Below, piece after piece: positions 35,661 to 42,937 of a stretch of DNA of 64,000 nucleotides. Each line of letters begins with the position of its first letter. Position 1 is the first letter of the stretch. The notes beneath the pieces were generated by a model, which was not told the origin of the DNA, searched no databases, and worked only from the letters and a program-made list of their open reading frames with translations. The DNA lies in assembly GCF_000377745.1 (NCBI RefSeq), contig NZ_KB898707.1, forward strand, positions 244,482-308,481. Reading direction: 5' to 3'. The DNA comes from Gilvimarinus chinensis DSM 19667 (GTDB lineage Bacteria > Pseudomonadota > Gammaproteobacteria > Pseudomonadales > Cellvibrionaceae). A program made the translations under genes and the position numbers.

Positions 35661-35906
35661 CTATGCCGCCTCCTTGGGAGCGTGGATCGCGCTACCTGAT
35701 TCAATATCGAATAGCGTAGCGATGACCTCGGATGACCGGACCGTCATATCGAACTCACTGAATACCTGGATACCCCTGACTGAACGCACGACAAACCGCG
35801 CTAAGCCGCCAGAGGCGTACTGGGTAATGCATTCCCCAACGGCTCGTTGGTAGTTGGGGTAAACGGTGGACTGAGAGTTACCAATGGATGCTGTTGCTGT
35901 GCTCAT
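35661..35906 (-). CDS. Hypothetical protein
   Basis: An 81-residue protein with AGGAGCACAGT before its ATG. The central part (GECITQYASGGLARFVVRSVRGIQVFSEFDMTVRS) looks like a small beta fold. Not recognised. It is the next minus-strand gene downstream of the DUF3577 gene. Confidence 0.6.
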   Translation of the reverse strand: MSTATASIGNSQSTVYPNYQRAVGECITQYASGGLARFVVRSVRGIQVFSEFDMTVRSSEVIATLFDIESGSAIHAPKEAA

Positions 35907-36117
35907 ACTGTGCTCCTATGCTTCGTTACGCCCAACGGGCTCCCTAAAAGGCTCAGAAAGCCTTCTAGGGAACCCGCTAAGCGGAATTCCACATGAGCGC
36001 TAAATCGCCCAGAGGGGCAAATCAGCGCGTCAGAGCACTGTAGAAGATCCAGGCAACCCGGACTGACAGCGATGCTGCCAGCCAGGTGCCTTTGGCCACT
36101 TGGATGGGAATGGACTT

Positions 36118-36879
36118 TCAAGCCGCGGGACGAACCCACGCTTGTTGATCACGATCCCAGCGGTAGCCCTGGCTCTTCAGTTCAGCTTTACGAGCAGCAA
36201 AATCAGGCTGATTTTTATCCAGCCTTACTACATCGCCCTGTGCAGGAGCAGCTTGGTTCTCCGGAGCTTGACGGCTCTGAGGAGCGACCCAAGCGCCCTG
36301 ATCGCGGTTCCAAGAGTAGCCTGCTGCTTTCAATTCAGCTTTACGCTGCTTGAAATCAGGTGCCTCTGGATCCAGCGTCACAGAATCCGGTAAGTTGGCA
36401 TTTGCCGCGGCCGGATTGGCTTGCTGCTGTTGTGGCTGATAAGAACCGCCAGCGGTTGCTTGAGCACCAGCATCATTGAATTGCTCCAGGTTCACTTGTT
36501 GGCCGTCCACCTTCAAATATTTGATGGACAGTAGACGAGCACTGGTGAACACCCGAACCTCCTGGCCTTGGCCGGGAGAACTGGCTGTGAATCGAAGATC
36601 GCCGGCTTTAAGGACGGCATTGACCTTCTTGTCACGGTCAGCGATTTCGGATTGGAACTTCTCAATGATCTTTTTAGCGGTTTTGCCAGTGACCTTCAGG
36701 TCGACAAATACCGGCTGAGCGTCTTCAGCCTTTCCTTGTAGGAAGGTGGCGCGGACCTGCAGGAACGCCTCAAATGACTGCCCCTGCTTGGGGGTAACCA
36801 TCCGTGCATCGTACAGGTTGGCAAAGCCTTCCAGGTGAAGATTGAAGTAACGTTGATCGTTTGATGGGTTGTAAGACAT
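36118..36879 (-). CDS. DUF3577/STY4534-family ICE protein with C-terminal repeats
   Basis: A 253-residue protein. The N-terminal 140 residues (YFNLHLEGFANLYDARMVTPKQGQSFEAFLQVRATFLQG) match the DUF3577 family common in PFGI-1/SPI-7-type ICEs and annotated as replication-associated. The C-terminus carries two copies of an AELKxxGYxWxRDQxAWV motif separated by a Pro/Gln linker; such motifs occur in single-strand DNA or plasmid proteins. ATG 36879 is chosen because AGGAGAGATATC precedes it and the fold begins there. Confidence 0.85.
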   Translation of the reverse strand: MSYNPSNDQRYFNLHLEGFANLYDARMVTPKQGQSFEAFLQVRATFLQGKAEDAQPVFVDLKVTGKTAKKIIEKFQSEIADRDKKVNAVLKAGDLRFTASSPGQGQEVRVFTSARLLSIKYLKVDGQQVNLEQFNDAGAQATAGGSYQPQQQQANPAAANANLPDSVTLDPEAPDFKQRKAELKAAGYSWNRDQGAWVAPQSRQAPENQAAPAQGDVVRLDKNQPDFAARKAELKSQGYRWDRDQQAWVRPAA

Positions 36880-37062
36880 GATATCTCTCCTGATTTTAGG
36901 AACAAAAAAGGGGAGACACCTGTCCCCAACGGGAAGATGCTCCCCATTGGGTTGGTACAACTGATTAGGCCCGAAGGCTAGATATGAACGCCGGGATGAA
37001 CCCTGAGCTTGCTGCCGCGTCACGAAAGCTCTAACAAAGGTACCACTGGTAGCAGTAGCCAC

Positions 37063-37545
37063 TATGCAATTTTGATTCTAGCAAAGTTTAGACGCTTGTA
37101 AACCCCACCTTCAAATCGAATAGTGGCCAATTTGAAGCCCGGCTCGTCGCGCCCCCCCCCCCTCGGCGAAGGAGCAGGTTTCACAAACATCTCAACACTT
37201 TACTGTTTGTGTAGACAGCCATAGTGGCTCTGTCGATAAATTCAAGGGTTGGGTCCTATGAGTAACAAACTCATTAGTCTTTGTTATCCCATGGTCTTCA
37301 CTCTAACCCATTGAAATATAAGTACATTTTATAGCCTAGTGAGTGCATAGAAGACCTCGTTGAGGTCTAGTTAACCCCAATGGCTTCCTTTTCACAATGA
37401 CAAAAGCTCGAAAAGGATGCGCTAACCTATTGAGCTTGATATGATTTTTTGAAAATAAACGGGAAAAAGAGGTGAATTTCTGTGTTGTGTAATCGAAATT
37501 CCGTCTAATACACTGTTAAAGCACCAAATCAGAATGGAGTAATAA
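37063..37545. other. Intergenic region before the cassette array
   Basis: About 480 bp with no gene seen. It holds an 11-base C run (37152-37162), an inverted repeat CACAAAC...GTTTGTG near 37175-37205, and two similar CTAACCyATTGA segments (near 37305 and 37425). A GTTAAAG near 37516 could be the old 5' cassette joint. No integron integrase or clear attI is visible. Confidence 0.45.
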
Positions 37546-38673
37546 ATGGGGAAAGGCAAAATTGGACGAAACGACCCCTGTTGGTGTGGATCAGGAAAAA
37601 AATACAAGAAATGTCACAGGGATAGAGAGAGCGAAAAGCCCGTAGAGCCATGGGAAGCAGCCAGATCAATGCGGGATAAATTTTCTAGCAGGGTATGCTC
37701 GGCGCCAAAAAACCTTCATAAAGAGTGTGCCAAAAAGATCGTTAAAGCCCATACGGTACCCAAAAGCTCTAGCCTAAAAGCTATAGCTGTAGATGGCCAT
37801 GTTCTAGGGGGCAAGTTAGGCTTTGAAAGCCTTCAGAAACATAATGGAAAGATTCGGCCTGAAAAAATAGGTATCAACAATGCTTCTACATTTACTGGCT
37901 TCTGCCAAAAACACGATGATCAACTGTTTTCTTGCTTAGAAAAAGAGGCATTCACAAAAACAGAGGAACAGTGCTTTAAGTTGGCTTTTCGCTCTTTTGC
38001 TAGAGAGTATTACACGAAATCGGCCTTAGTAAATATGTATGAAGTATATGCAGGCATGGATAAAGGAAAGCCTGCATATAGACAGGCCGAAATACAGGAA
38101 CAAGCATTTTTTACAAATGTCGGAGCAGAAGCGGGACTAAGAGATAACATCTATCATAAAGAGAGGTTTGATAAAGGTCTTGAGGATAATGACTATAGCG
38201 ATATAAGGGCTGTTGTTATCGAGTATGCCAGTCCATTTCCTGTTCAGGTAAGCGGATCAGTAAATCCAGATTTCAGCTTTGATAACATTAAACTTCAAGA
38301 TTTATCAGATCTTGAGGTAATTCCTGACTTACTATCATTTACATCATTTTATGATGGAAATAAGAGTTACATTGTTCTCTCATGGTTGCAGCATTGCCAT
38401 ATTACCTGCACAGCCTTGGTAAAGTCGCTTATGTCTAAATCAAAAGAAGATATATCAACTTACTTAGTGCAATACATATTCAGTAACTTTGAAAATTATT
38501 TCCTTTCACCAAAGTGGTGGGATGAGATTTGCAGTGATGACAAAGAAAGTATTGTTGAAATATCCCATGATAATGTCAGTATGTTCGTAGAGCCTAATGG
38601 AAATAGTATATCTAGAAAAATATTAAATGCTGTGTTGCCGGAGCCAGAAAATATTGAATATATTAATTGGTAA
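37546..38673 (+). CDS. SEC-C motif protein with HNH-like zinc cluster (cassette gene)
   Basis: A 375-residue protein. Residues 5-26 are a SEC-C zinc motif (GRNDPCWCGSGKKYKKCH). A second cluster follows (KECAKKIVKAHTVPKSSSL, then TFTGFCQKHDDQLFSCLEKEAF), which resembles a treble-clef/HNH-type fold. The remaining 250 residues are not recognised. Low GC and + strand orientation differ from the ICE genes around it. It is the first gene of the cassette array and is followed by attC-1. A role in defence is inferred from context only. Confidence 0.75.
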   Translation: MGKGKIGRNDPCWCGSGKKYKKCHRDRESEKPVEPWEAARSMRDKFSSRVCSAPKNLHKECAKKIVKAHTVPKSSSLKAIAVDGHVLGGKLGFESLQKHNGKIRPEKIGINNASTFTGFCQKHDDQLFSCLEKEAFTKTEEQCFKLAFRSFAREYYTKSALVNMYEVYAGMDKGKPAYRQAEIQEQAFFTNVGAEAGLRDNIYHKERFDKGLEDNDYSDIRAVVIEYASPFPVQVSGSVNPDFSFDNIKLQDLSDLEVIPDLLSFTSFYDGNKSYIVLSWLQHCHITCTALVKSLMSKSKEDISTYLVQYIFSNFENYFLSPKWWDEICSDDKESIVEISHDNVSMFVEPNGNSISRKILNAVLPEPENIEYINW

Positions 38674-38684
38674 AGATGGGCAAA

Positions 38685-38751
38685 GCTTTAACAAGGCCAG
38701 TCAGAGGGACTTCCGCACTGCGTGCTCCAGCCCCTGCTGGCAGCGTTAGCA
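38685..38751 (+). repeat. attC-1 integron recombination site
   Basis: Left arm GCTTTAAC, spacer AAG, then GCCAG-T-CAG. The right arm is CTGCTGGC followed by AGCGTTAGC. GCCAGCAG pairs exactly apart from one extra T on the left, the extrahelical base expected in attC. The R boxes pair with a two-T bulge. It lies 12 bp after the SEC-C gene and 32 bp before the next gene. Confidence 0.8.
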
Positions 38752-38782
38752 AATAGAAATACATCGAACAGGAATAGTCTTT

Positions 38783-40204
38783 TTGAAGCAGGTTGATATT
38801 GAAAACCAATTACGAGAAGTTGTCAGCAGACTGATAACTGAAGTTGATCTCGCAACAAAGCAGGGAAGGCTTGATGTTAACCTGATTTCTGAAGACGCCT
38901 GGATACCTATCCTGAAGGAGGTTTACCAGTGCCCGAATCTTGTAAATCTGAATAGAAAACACAAGAACTTTCCCGGCATTGATTTGGGAGATGAGCAGGA
39001 CAGGGTTTCCTTCCAAGTAACCTCGTCCACAGACATTGAGAAGGTCAAATCGACCTTGGAGCAGTTTAAAAAACGCAATTACAAGAATGCCTTTGACGAG
39101 CTCTATATATTCACGCTGCGTTCTAAGCAGAAAAGCTACTCTCAGGATGCGATTGATAACGTCATTTGTGATGAAATACGCTTTGATGCAAAGGAGCACA
39201 TCATTGATGCTGGCGATATTTTGGCTCAAATAACCGGGTTACGATTGCCAGCACAAGAGAGAATGTTGCAGGAGTTTCGCGCAATACTAGGAGATGTGGA
39301 AGCATCGGTCAAAGAGTTAAACGCGCCCAAGAATGCTCCGTATATCTTAGTTTCAAATCTCATTGAGGTTACACCTCCAAAGGAATTGTATGTGGCCGAA
39401 TTGTGCATCAACGAAGAGAGCACAATTGCAGCGGCCAAGCGCGATTTAAACTACAACGGGAGACGCCCTAACAAGCATCTATTGGTGAAACTGGCTTTAC
39501 AGCTCGCTGGGTTAGATTGTCATGGCTGGGCGATATTTGAGAATCGCATTTTCACGTTCTATGACATGGAGCGTGAGTCGGCTTTCAGATCCATAGTAGA
39601 CATTGGAAGTATCGAAGAGCTCACGACGGAAGATATATCACAACATGAACTCGTTGAGTATCAGAATCTATTCAAGTATCTGATGAAGGATACACTCCGG
39701 GATCAGCTTCATGCGTTCAATGTCAATTGGAGCAAGCAACAAAATCAATTTTACTTTTTGCCTGATGAAAAAGATTCTGATCAGAGAAGGGAAAAATGGG
39801 TTGGTAAAAAGCTCTCACGAAGAAGGGTTTTTGAGAAGAAATGCCAGACGAAAGACCCTGCAAAAGTAGCGTTCTTCAAGCACTTGGCGTTTGACATATC
39901 ATTTATTGATGTTGACTCACAGTGGTATGCCACTGTTACCCCTAGCTGGTACTACACATGGAATCTGTACAAACGCAATCGGTTCCATGATGATCTTCTC
40001 TCAAAACAAAAGCGTCTTGAACATAACAATTCCGTCAGGGATCAAGTTAGATTCATCGGGTATTTCCTTGCTAATAGTCGTAACGATTACGATATGATCA
40101 CATTTGGCGAGTTGGTCGAATTCCAATGTTTATCCAACATATCACTCGAAGAAAACGACGAGCTGGAAGAAGTGTTGGAAGAGGAGGAAGCCAATGCAAA
40201 TTAA
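38783..40204 (+). CDS. SMEK-like/APAZ-like effector partner of a short Argonaute
   Basis: A 473-residue protein. Residues ~5-155 match the SMEK domain pattern: LDVNLISEDAWIPILKEVYQCPNLVNLN, then PGIDLGDEQDRVSFQVTSS with D67 and Q78-V-T as in restriction-endonuclease-like folds (the usual Lys is Thr80). Residues ~185-450 resemble the APAZ domain of proteins paired with short Argonautes: LRDQLHAFNVNWSKQQNQFYF, FFKHLAFDISFIDVDSQWYATVTPSWYYTWN and SKQKRLEHNNSVRDQVRFIGYFL. TTG start with AGGAAT upstream. It overlaps the Argonaute gene by 11 bp. It probably acts as the guide-loading partner and the toxic effector. Confidence 0.8.
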   Translation: MKQVDIENQLREVVSRLITEVDLATKQGRLDVNLISEDAWIPILKEVYQCPNLVNLNRKHKNFPGIDLGDEQDRVSFQVTSSTDIEKVKSTLEQFKKRNYKNAFDELYIFTLRSKQKSYSQDAIDNVICDEIRFDAKEHIIDAGDILAQITGLRLPAQERMLQEFRAILGDVEASVKELNAPKNAPYILVSNLIEVTPPKELYVAELCINEESTIAAAKRDLNYNGRRPNKHLLVKLALQLAGLDCHGWAIFENRIFTFYDMERESAFRSIVDIGSIEELTTEDISQHELVEYQNLFKYLMKDTLRDQLHAFNVNWSKQQNQFYFLPDEKDSDQRREKWVGKKLSRRRVFEKKCQTKDPAKVAFFKHLAFDISFIDVDSQWYATVTPSWYYTWNLYKRNRFHDDLLSKQKRLEHNNSVRDQVRFIGYFLANSRNDYDMITFGELVEFQCLSNISLEENDELEEVLEEEEANAN

Positions 40205-41636
40205 GATCCTTGAAGAGCCGAAGCTAGAGTTTTCCAATGGAACTCACATCTGCCCAAAGGCAGGTATTGAAACACTTGGCGTATATGACAAAAACGATGA
40301 ATTCCGGCAAAGCGAGTTGAGACTGGGAATCGTTGGACGCGGGGAAGGTGTCGATCTGTTAGATCTCTGGATAGCAAAATGCCAAGAAGGAATAGAGGGG
40401 AAGGAGTCAAAATATTCCAATCTGTTCAGAGGGTTTGGGGGATTCACACAGCATCACGGTTTCTATGCAAAATTCCTGTATGGACCGACTCTAACCAGAA
40501 CAATCCAGAAGTCAGAGTTAAACAAAACGCTAAAAATTCAATCCAGGGAAGAGCGAGTCAAGGTATGTGTTGACCTTTACTTCGATCAAATCCGGTTTCT
40601 TGCCGAGCATCGGCCTGTGGATGTCATTATTTGCGTTATCCCAAATGATATGTTCGATGCGCTGACCAAGGAGAAGGGAAAGGATGAAGATCCAGAAAAC
40701 AATGCAGGCGACTCGAACGATGACAAATCCAAGAACTCATTAGAGCATAACTTCCGCCGACTACTGAAAGCGAAGACTATGCATTTGGGTAAGCCGCTAC
40801 AGCTTGTTTTAGAGAAGTCATTGTCCATTGATACCGGTAATAAGGGACAACAGGATGATGCGACGAGAGCGTGGAATTTTTGTACAGCTCTTTACTACAA
40901 GGGGAACAAGACAATCCCGTGGCGATTGGTGGAGGAAACACATAAGCCTAAGACTTGCTATGTCGGAATTGGATTTTATAAAAGTCGTGACAATGAGACC
41001 GTATCAACCAGTTTGGCGCAGGTCTTTGATGAGTTTGGACATGGCGTAATTCTCAGGGGGTCTCCTGTTCAATTGGATAAAAGAGACCGCCGACCGTACA
41101 TGAATGAAGAGCAAGCGTTCAAGTTGTTAATTAACGCTTTAAATGAGTATGACCACGCTTTGATGCAAATGCCTGCACGGATTGTGATTCACAAGTCCAG
41201 CAACTTCCGGGAAGAAGAAATACGGGGTTTTACGAGGTCAATAGAAAGCAAGGGTATACGAATGAAAGACTTCGTAACCATTATGGAGTCCAAAGTCCGT
41301 CTCTACAGCTACGAACAGTATCCCCCTGTGAGGGGAACATTGCTATCACTGTCGGAAAGCAAGGCCATTCTCTATACAAAAGGTGCGGTCAATTTTTACA
41401 AGACCTATCCGGGGATGTATGTTCCGTCTCCACTGGAAATTAGAGCTTTTGAACACGACTCTTCGTTGGAGGATTTATGTGAAGAAGTACTCGGGCTGAC
41501 CAAGATGAACTGGAACAACACGCAATTTGACGGACGGTATCCGATCACACTGGAATGCTCGCGGAAAGTTGGGGAGATCATGAAGTATGTTGAGGCGAAT
41601 GAGAAACCTCAGGTCAGCTATAGCTTTTATATGTAG
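40194..41636 (+). CDS. Short prokaryotic Argonaute (MID-PIWI), predicted catalytically inactive
   Basis: A 480-residue protein, typical short-pAgo length, lacking N and PAZ domains. It has an opening LEFSNGTHICPKAGIETLGVYD, a MID region with FRRLLKAKTMHLGKPLQLVLEK, and a PIWI part: TCYVGIGFYKSRD, ARIVIHKSSNFREEEIRGF, YPPVRGT, YKTYPGMYVPSPLEIR, LTKMNWNNTQFDGRYPIT and a C-terminal SYSFYM. At catalytic positions it has G260 (normally Asp in the GID motif) and Ser after HK (normally Asp), so slicing is unlikely. ATG 40194 follows GAGGAGGAAG. It should bind a guide and sense invader nucleic acid. Confidence 0.93.
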   Translation: MQIKILEEPKLEFSNGTHICPKAGIETLGVYDKNDEFRQSELRLGIVGRGEGVDLLDLWIAKCQEGIEGKESKYSNLFRGFGGFTQHHGFYAKFLYGPTLTRTIQKSELNKTLKIQSREERVKVCVDLYFDQIRFLAEHRPVDVIICVIPNDMFDALTKEKGKDEDPENNAGDSNDDKSKNSLEHNFRRLLKAKTMHLGKPLQLVLEKSLSIDTGNKGQQDDATRAWNFCTALYYKGNKTIPWRLVEETHKPKTCYVGIGFYKSRDNETVSTSLAQVFDEFGHGVILRGSPVQLDKRDRRPYMNEEQAFKLLINALNEYDHALMQMPARIVIHKSSNFREEEIRGFTRSIESKGIRMKDFVTIMESKVRLYSYEQYPPVRGTLLSLSESKAILYTKGAVNFYKTYPGMYVPSPLEIRAFEHDSSLEDLCEEVLGLTKMNWNNTQFDGRYPITLECSRKVGEIMKYVEANEKPQVSYSFYM

Positions 41637-41658
41637 TATTTTTCTTACACCTGGCCTC

Positions 41659-41705
41659 GCTAACAAAGCATTGCAGCGGACAAGCCGCTGAATGCGGCGT
41701 TAGCC
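41659..41705 (+). repeat. attC-2 integron recombination site
   Basis: A textbook short attC. GCTAAC, spacer AAA, GCATT-G-CAGCGG, loop ACAAG, CCGCTGAATGC, spacer GGC, GTTAGC. Both boxes pair perfectly; the single extra G on the left arm is the extrahelical base. It lies 22 bp after the Argonaute gene. Confidence 0.92.
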
Positions 41706-41721
41706 AATATAGAGGGAAAGT

Positions 41722-42339
41722 ATGTCTCACAGCATGATGCAAAAGGTGAACAGTTTTGCTCTCAGAGCTTTTCGAGACACCGCTGACAGAGACTACATCC
41801 ATGCGCGTATGGCTTACCGCGCCGACCTGTTCCCACAGTTTCACTGGTCGGCGCTCCATGCTCTTGAAAAATACGCAAAATGCATAGCGATTCATGTCCG
41901 TGTTCCGAAGCCCAGGAACCCTATAAAGCATGAGATGGAAAGAAGCTTAGACCTTATCTCTAAAAAACTAGATATTGCCCTGACAGAGCAAACTAAGAAA
42001 TTCATAAAAAGGCTTGAAGAGTTTGGAGCAAGATTTCGATACCTAGAGGTATCTTGGTTTATTAAAGATTGCGAGCTCGCGATGTTGGATCGAGCAGTGT
42101 GGGAATTACGCCGTTTCTGTAATGCTGGACTTTATGAATATTCCGGAAATCAATTTGTTTGCATATCTCAAGATAAATACGAACAAATAAAGGCCATCGA
42201 TAAGCCGAACAAAAAAATACTCTCATCCCTGGTGGGTTTCTTGAGAAAACATTGGATAAAAAAGGTTCAAGAGCTAGGCCTGATCTGGTCTGGTGCAATC
42301 TTTACTACTCAACATCAAACCGGAAAAGAGTCTATATGA
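41722..42339 (+). CDS. HEPN-like protein (cassette gene)
   Basis: A 205-residue helical protein. FRDTADRDYIHARMAYRADLFPQFHWSALHALEKYAKCIAIHV has the look of a HEPN domain, and RNPIKH (residues 65-70) fits the HEPN ribonuclease motif RxxxxH with Asn in second place. The C-terminal third is basic. Strong AGAGGGAAAG ribosome site. It ends in an ATGA overlap with a 39-codon ORF. A toxin or abortive RNase role is plausible but unproven. Confidence 0.65.
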   Translation: MSHSMMQKVNSFALRAFRDTADRDYIHARMAYRADLFPQFHWSALHALEKYAKCIAIHVRVPKPRNPIKHEMERSLDLISKKLDIALTEQTKKFIKRLEEFGARFRYLEVSWFIKDCELAMLDRAVWELRRFCNAGLYEYSGNQFVCISQDKYEQIKAIDKPNKKILSSLVGFLRKHWIKKVQELGLIWSGAIFTTQHQTGKESI

Positions 42340-42455
42340 AAAGCTCCGTCATGGCTGAGAATTCGCCATTTTTTCTATACCCTGAAATAATTGATGAAGT
42401 GTCGAAATACACCATTGTCCCACGAGAAATACGCAATGCCTACAAGAAAGGCTAA
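42336..42455 (+). CDS. Tiny coupled protein ending inside attC-3
   Basis: A 39-residue ORF (MKSSVMAENSPFFLYPEIIDEV...) whose ATG overlaps the HEPN-like stop by 4 bp. Its TAA lies in the GGCTAAC box of attC-3, a usual feature of cassette genes. It could be an antitoxin partner, but no family is recognised. Confidence 0.5.
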   Translation: MKSSVMAENSPFFLYPEIIDEVSKYTIVPREIRNAYKKG

Positions 42456-42533
42456 CAATGCCAGTCGCAGCGACGGTTTTTACATTGCGGCTACGCCTCC
42501 ATTTCAAAACCGCGAGTGCTGGCGGCGGTAGGC
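42450..42533 (+). repeat. attC-3 integron site, somewhat diverged
   Basis: Left GGCTAAC, AAT, GCCAG-T-CGC; right GTGCTGGC, GGC, GGTAGGC. The L boxes pair with an extra T, and an inner stem CGGTTTT/AAAACCG is perfect. The right core GGTAGGC differs from the GTTRRRY consensus at one base, so recombination may be weak. Confidence 0.7.
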
Positions 42534-42555
42534 TAATAAACTAAGGAGAAAAAGT

Positions 42556-42822
42556 ATGAGCGTCCACTGTGTTTCATATGATCTAAATAAGCCGGGGCAA
42601 GATTACACTGCACTGTACGAAGAATTAAAAAAGTCCCCGGGTTATTGGCATTATTTAGACTCAACATGGTTAATATCAACAAGCGAGACGGCGACTGAGC
42701 TATTCCAGAGAATAAAGCCGCATATTGACAATAACGATACTGTCCTCGTTATTAAAGTTACAAATGAGTACAGTGGTTGGTTGCCTGAAAAAGCATGGGG
42801 CTGGCTTAAGGAACATTTGTAA
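42556..42822 (+). CDS. Cas2-like/SinR-family small protein (cassette gene)
   Basis: An 88-residue protein: MSVHCVSYDLNKPGQDYTALYEELKKSPGYWHYLDSTWLI, then a DNNDTVLVIKV strand. This is the ferredoxin-like fold of Cas2/VapD relatives often called SinR and common as stand-alone genes on mobile elements. No cas1 or CRISPR repeat is nearby. Ribosome site AAGGAG. Confidence 0.8.
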   Translation: MSVHCVSYDLNKPGQDYTALYEELKKSPGYWHYLDSTWLISTSETATELFQRIKPHIDNNDTVLVIKVTNEYSGWLPEKAWGWLKEHL

Positions 42823-42827
42823 GACTA

Positions 42828-42914
42828 GCCTAACAAGTACAGGCACGGCGACGGCATTTCCGTCGCGGCTTGGCCTTCATTACTTGGAATAGCACAGCCC
42901 AATATGCGTTGGGC
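42828..42914 (+). repeat. attC-4 integron site, 3' end uncertain
   Basis: Left box GCCTAAC starts 6 bp after the Cas2-like stop. CAAGTA pairs with TACTTG (42881-42886), and an inner hairpin GCGACGG-CATTT-CCGTCGC is perfect. The expected right core just after TACTTG is missing; a GTTGGGC box occurs later at 42908. A separate palindrome CACAGCCCAA...TTGGGCTGTG spans 42893-42918. The site may be a truncated or hybrid attC. Confidence 0.6.
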
Positions 42915-42937
42915 TGTGGCCATATAACAAGGGGGCG

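Noticed and set aside
37152-37162. C11 tract as a phase-variation switch
   Set aside because: No ORF or promoter could be tied to the tract; it may even be a sequencing-sensitive homopolymer.
40194-41636. Catalytically active Argonaute
   Set aside because: The first and third catalytic positions read Gly and Ser instead of Asp, and the length fits the short inactive clade.
42556-42822. Part of a CRISPR-Cas adaptation module
   Set aside because: The Cas2-like gene stands alone between attC sites; no cas1 or repeats are present.
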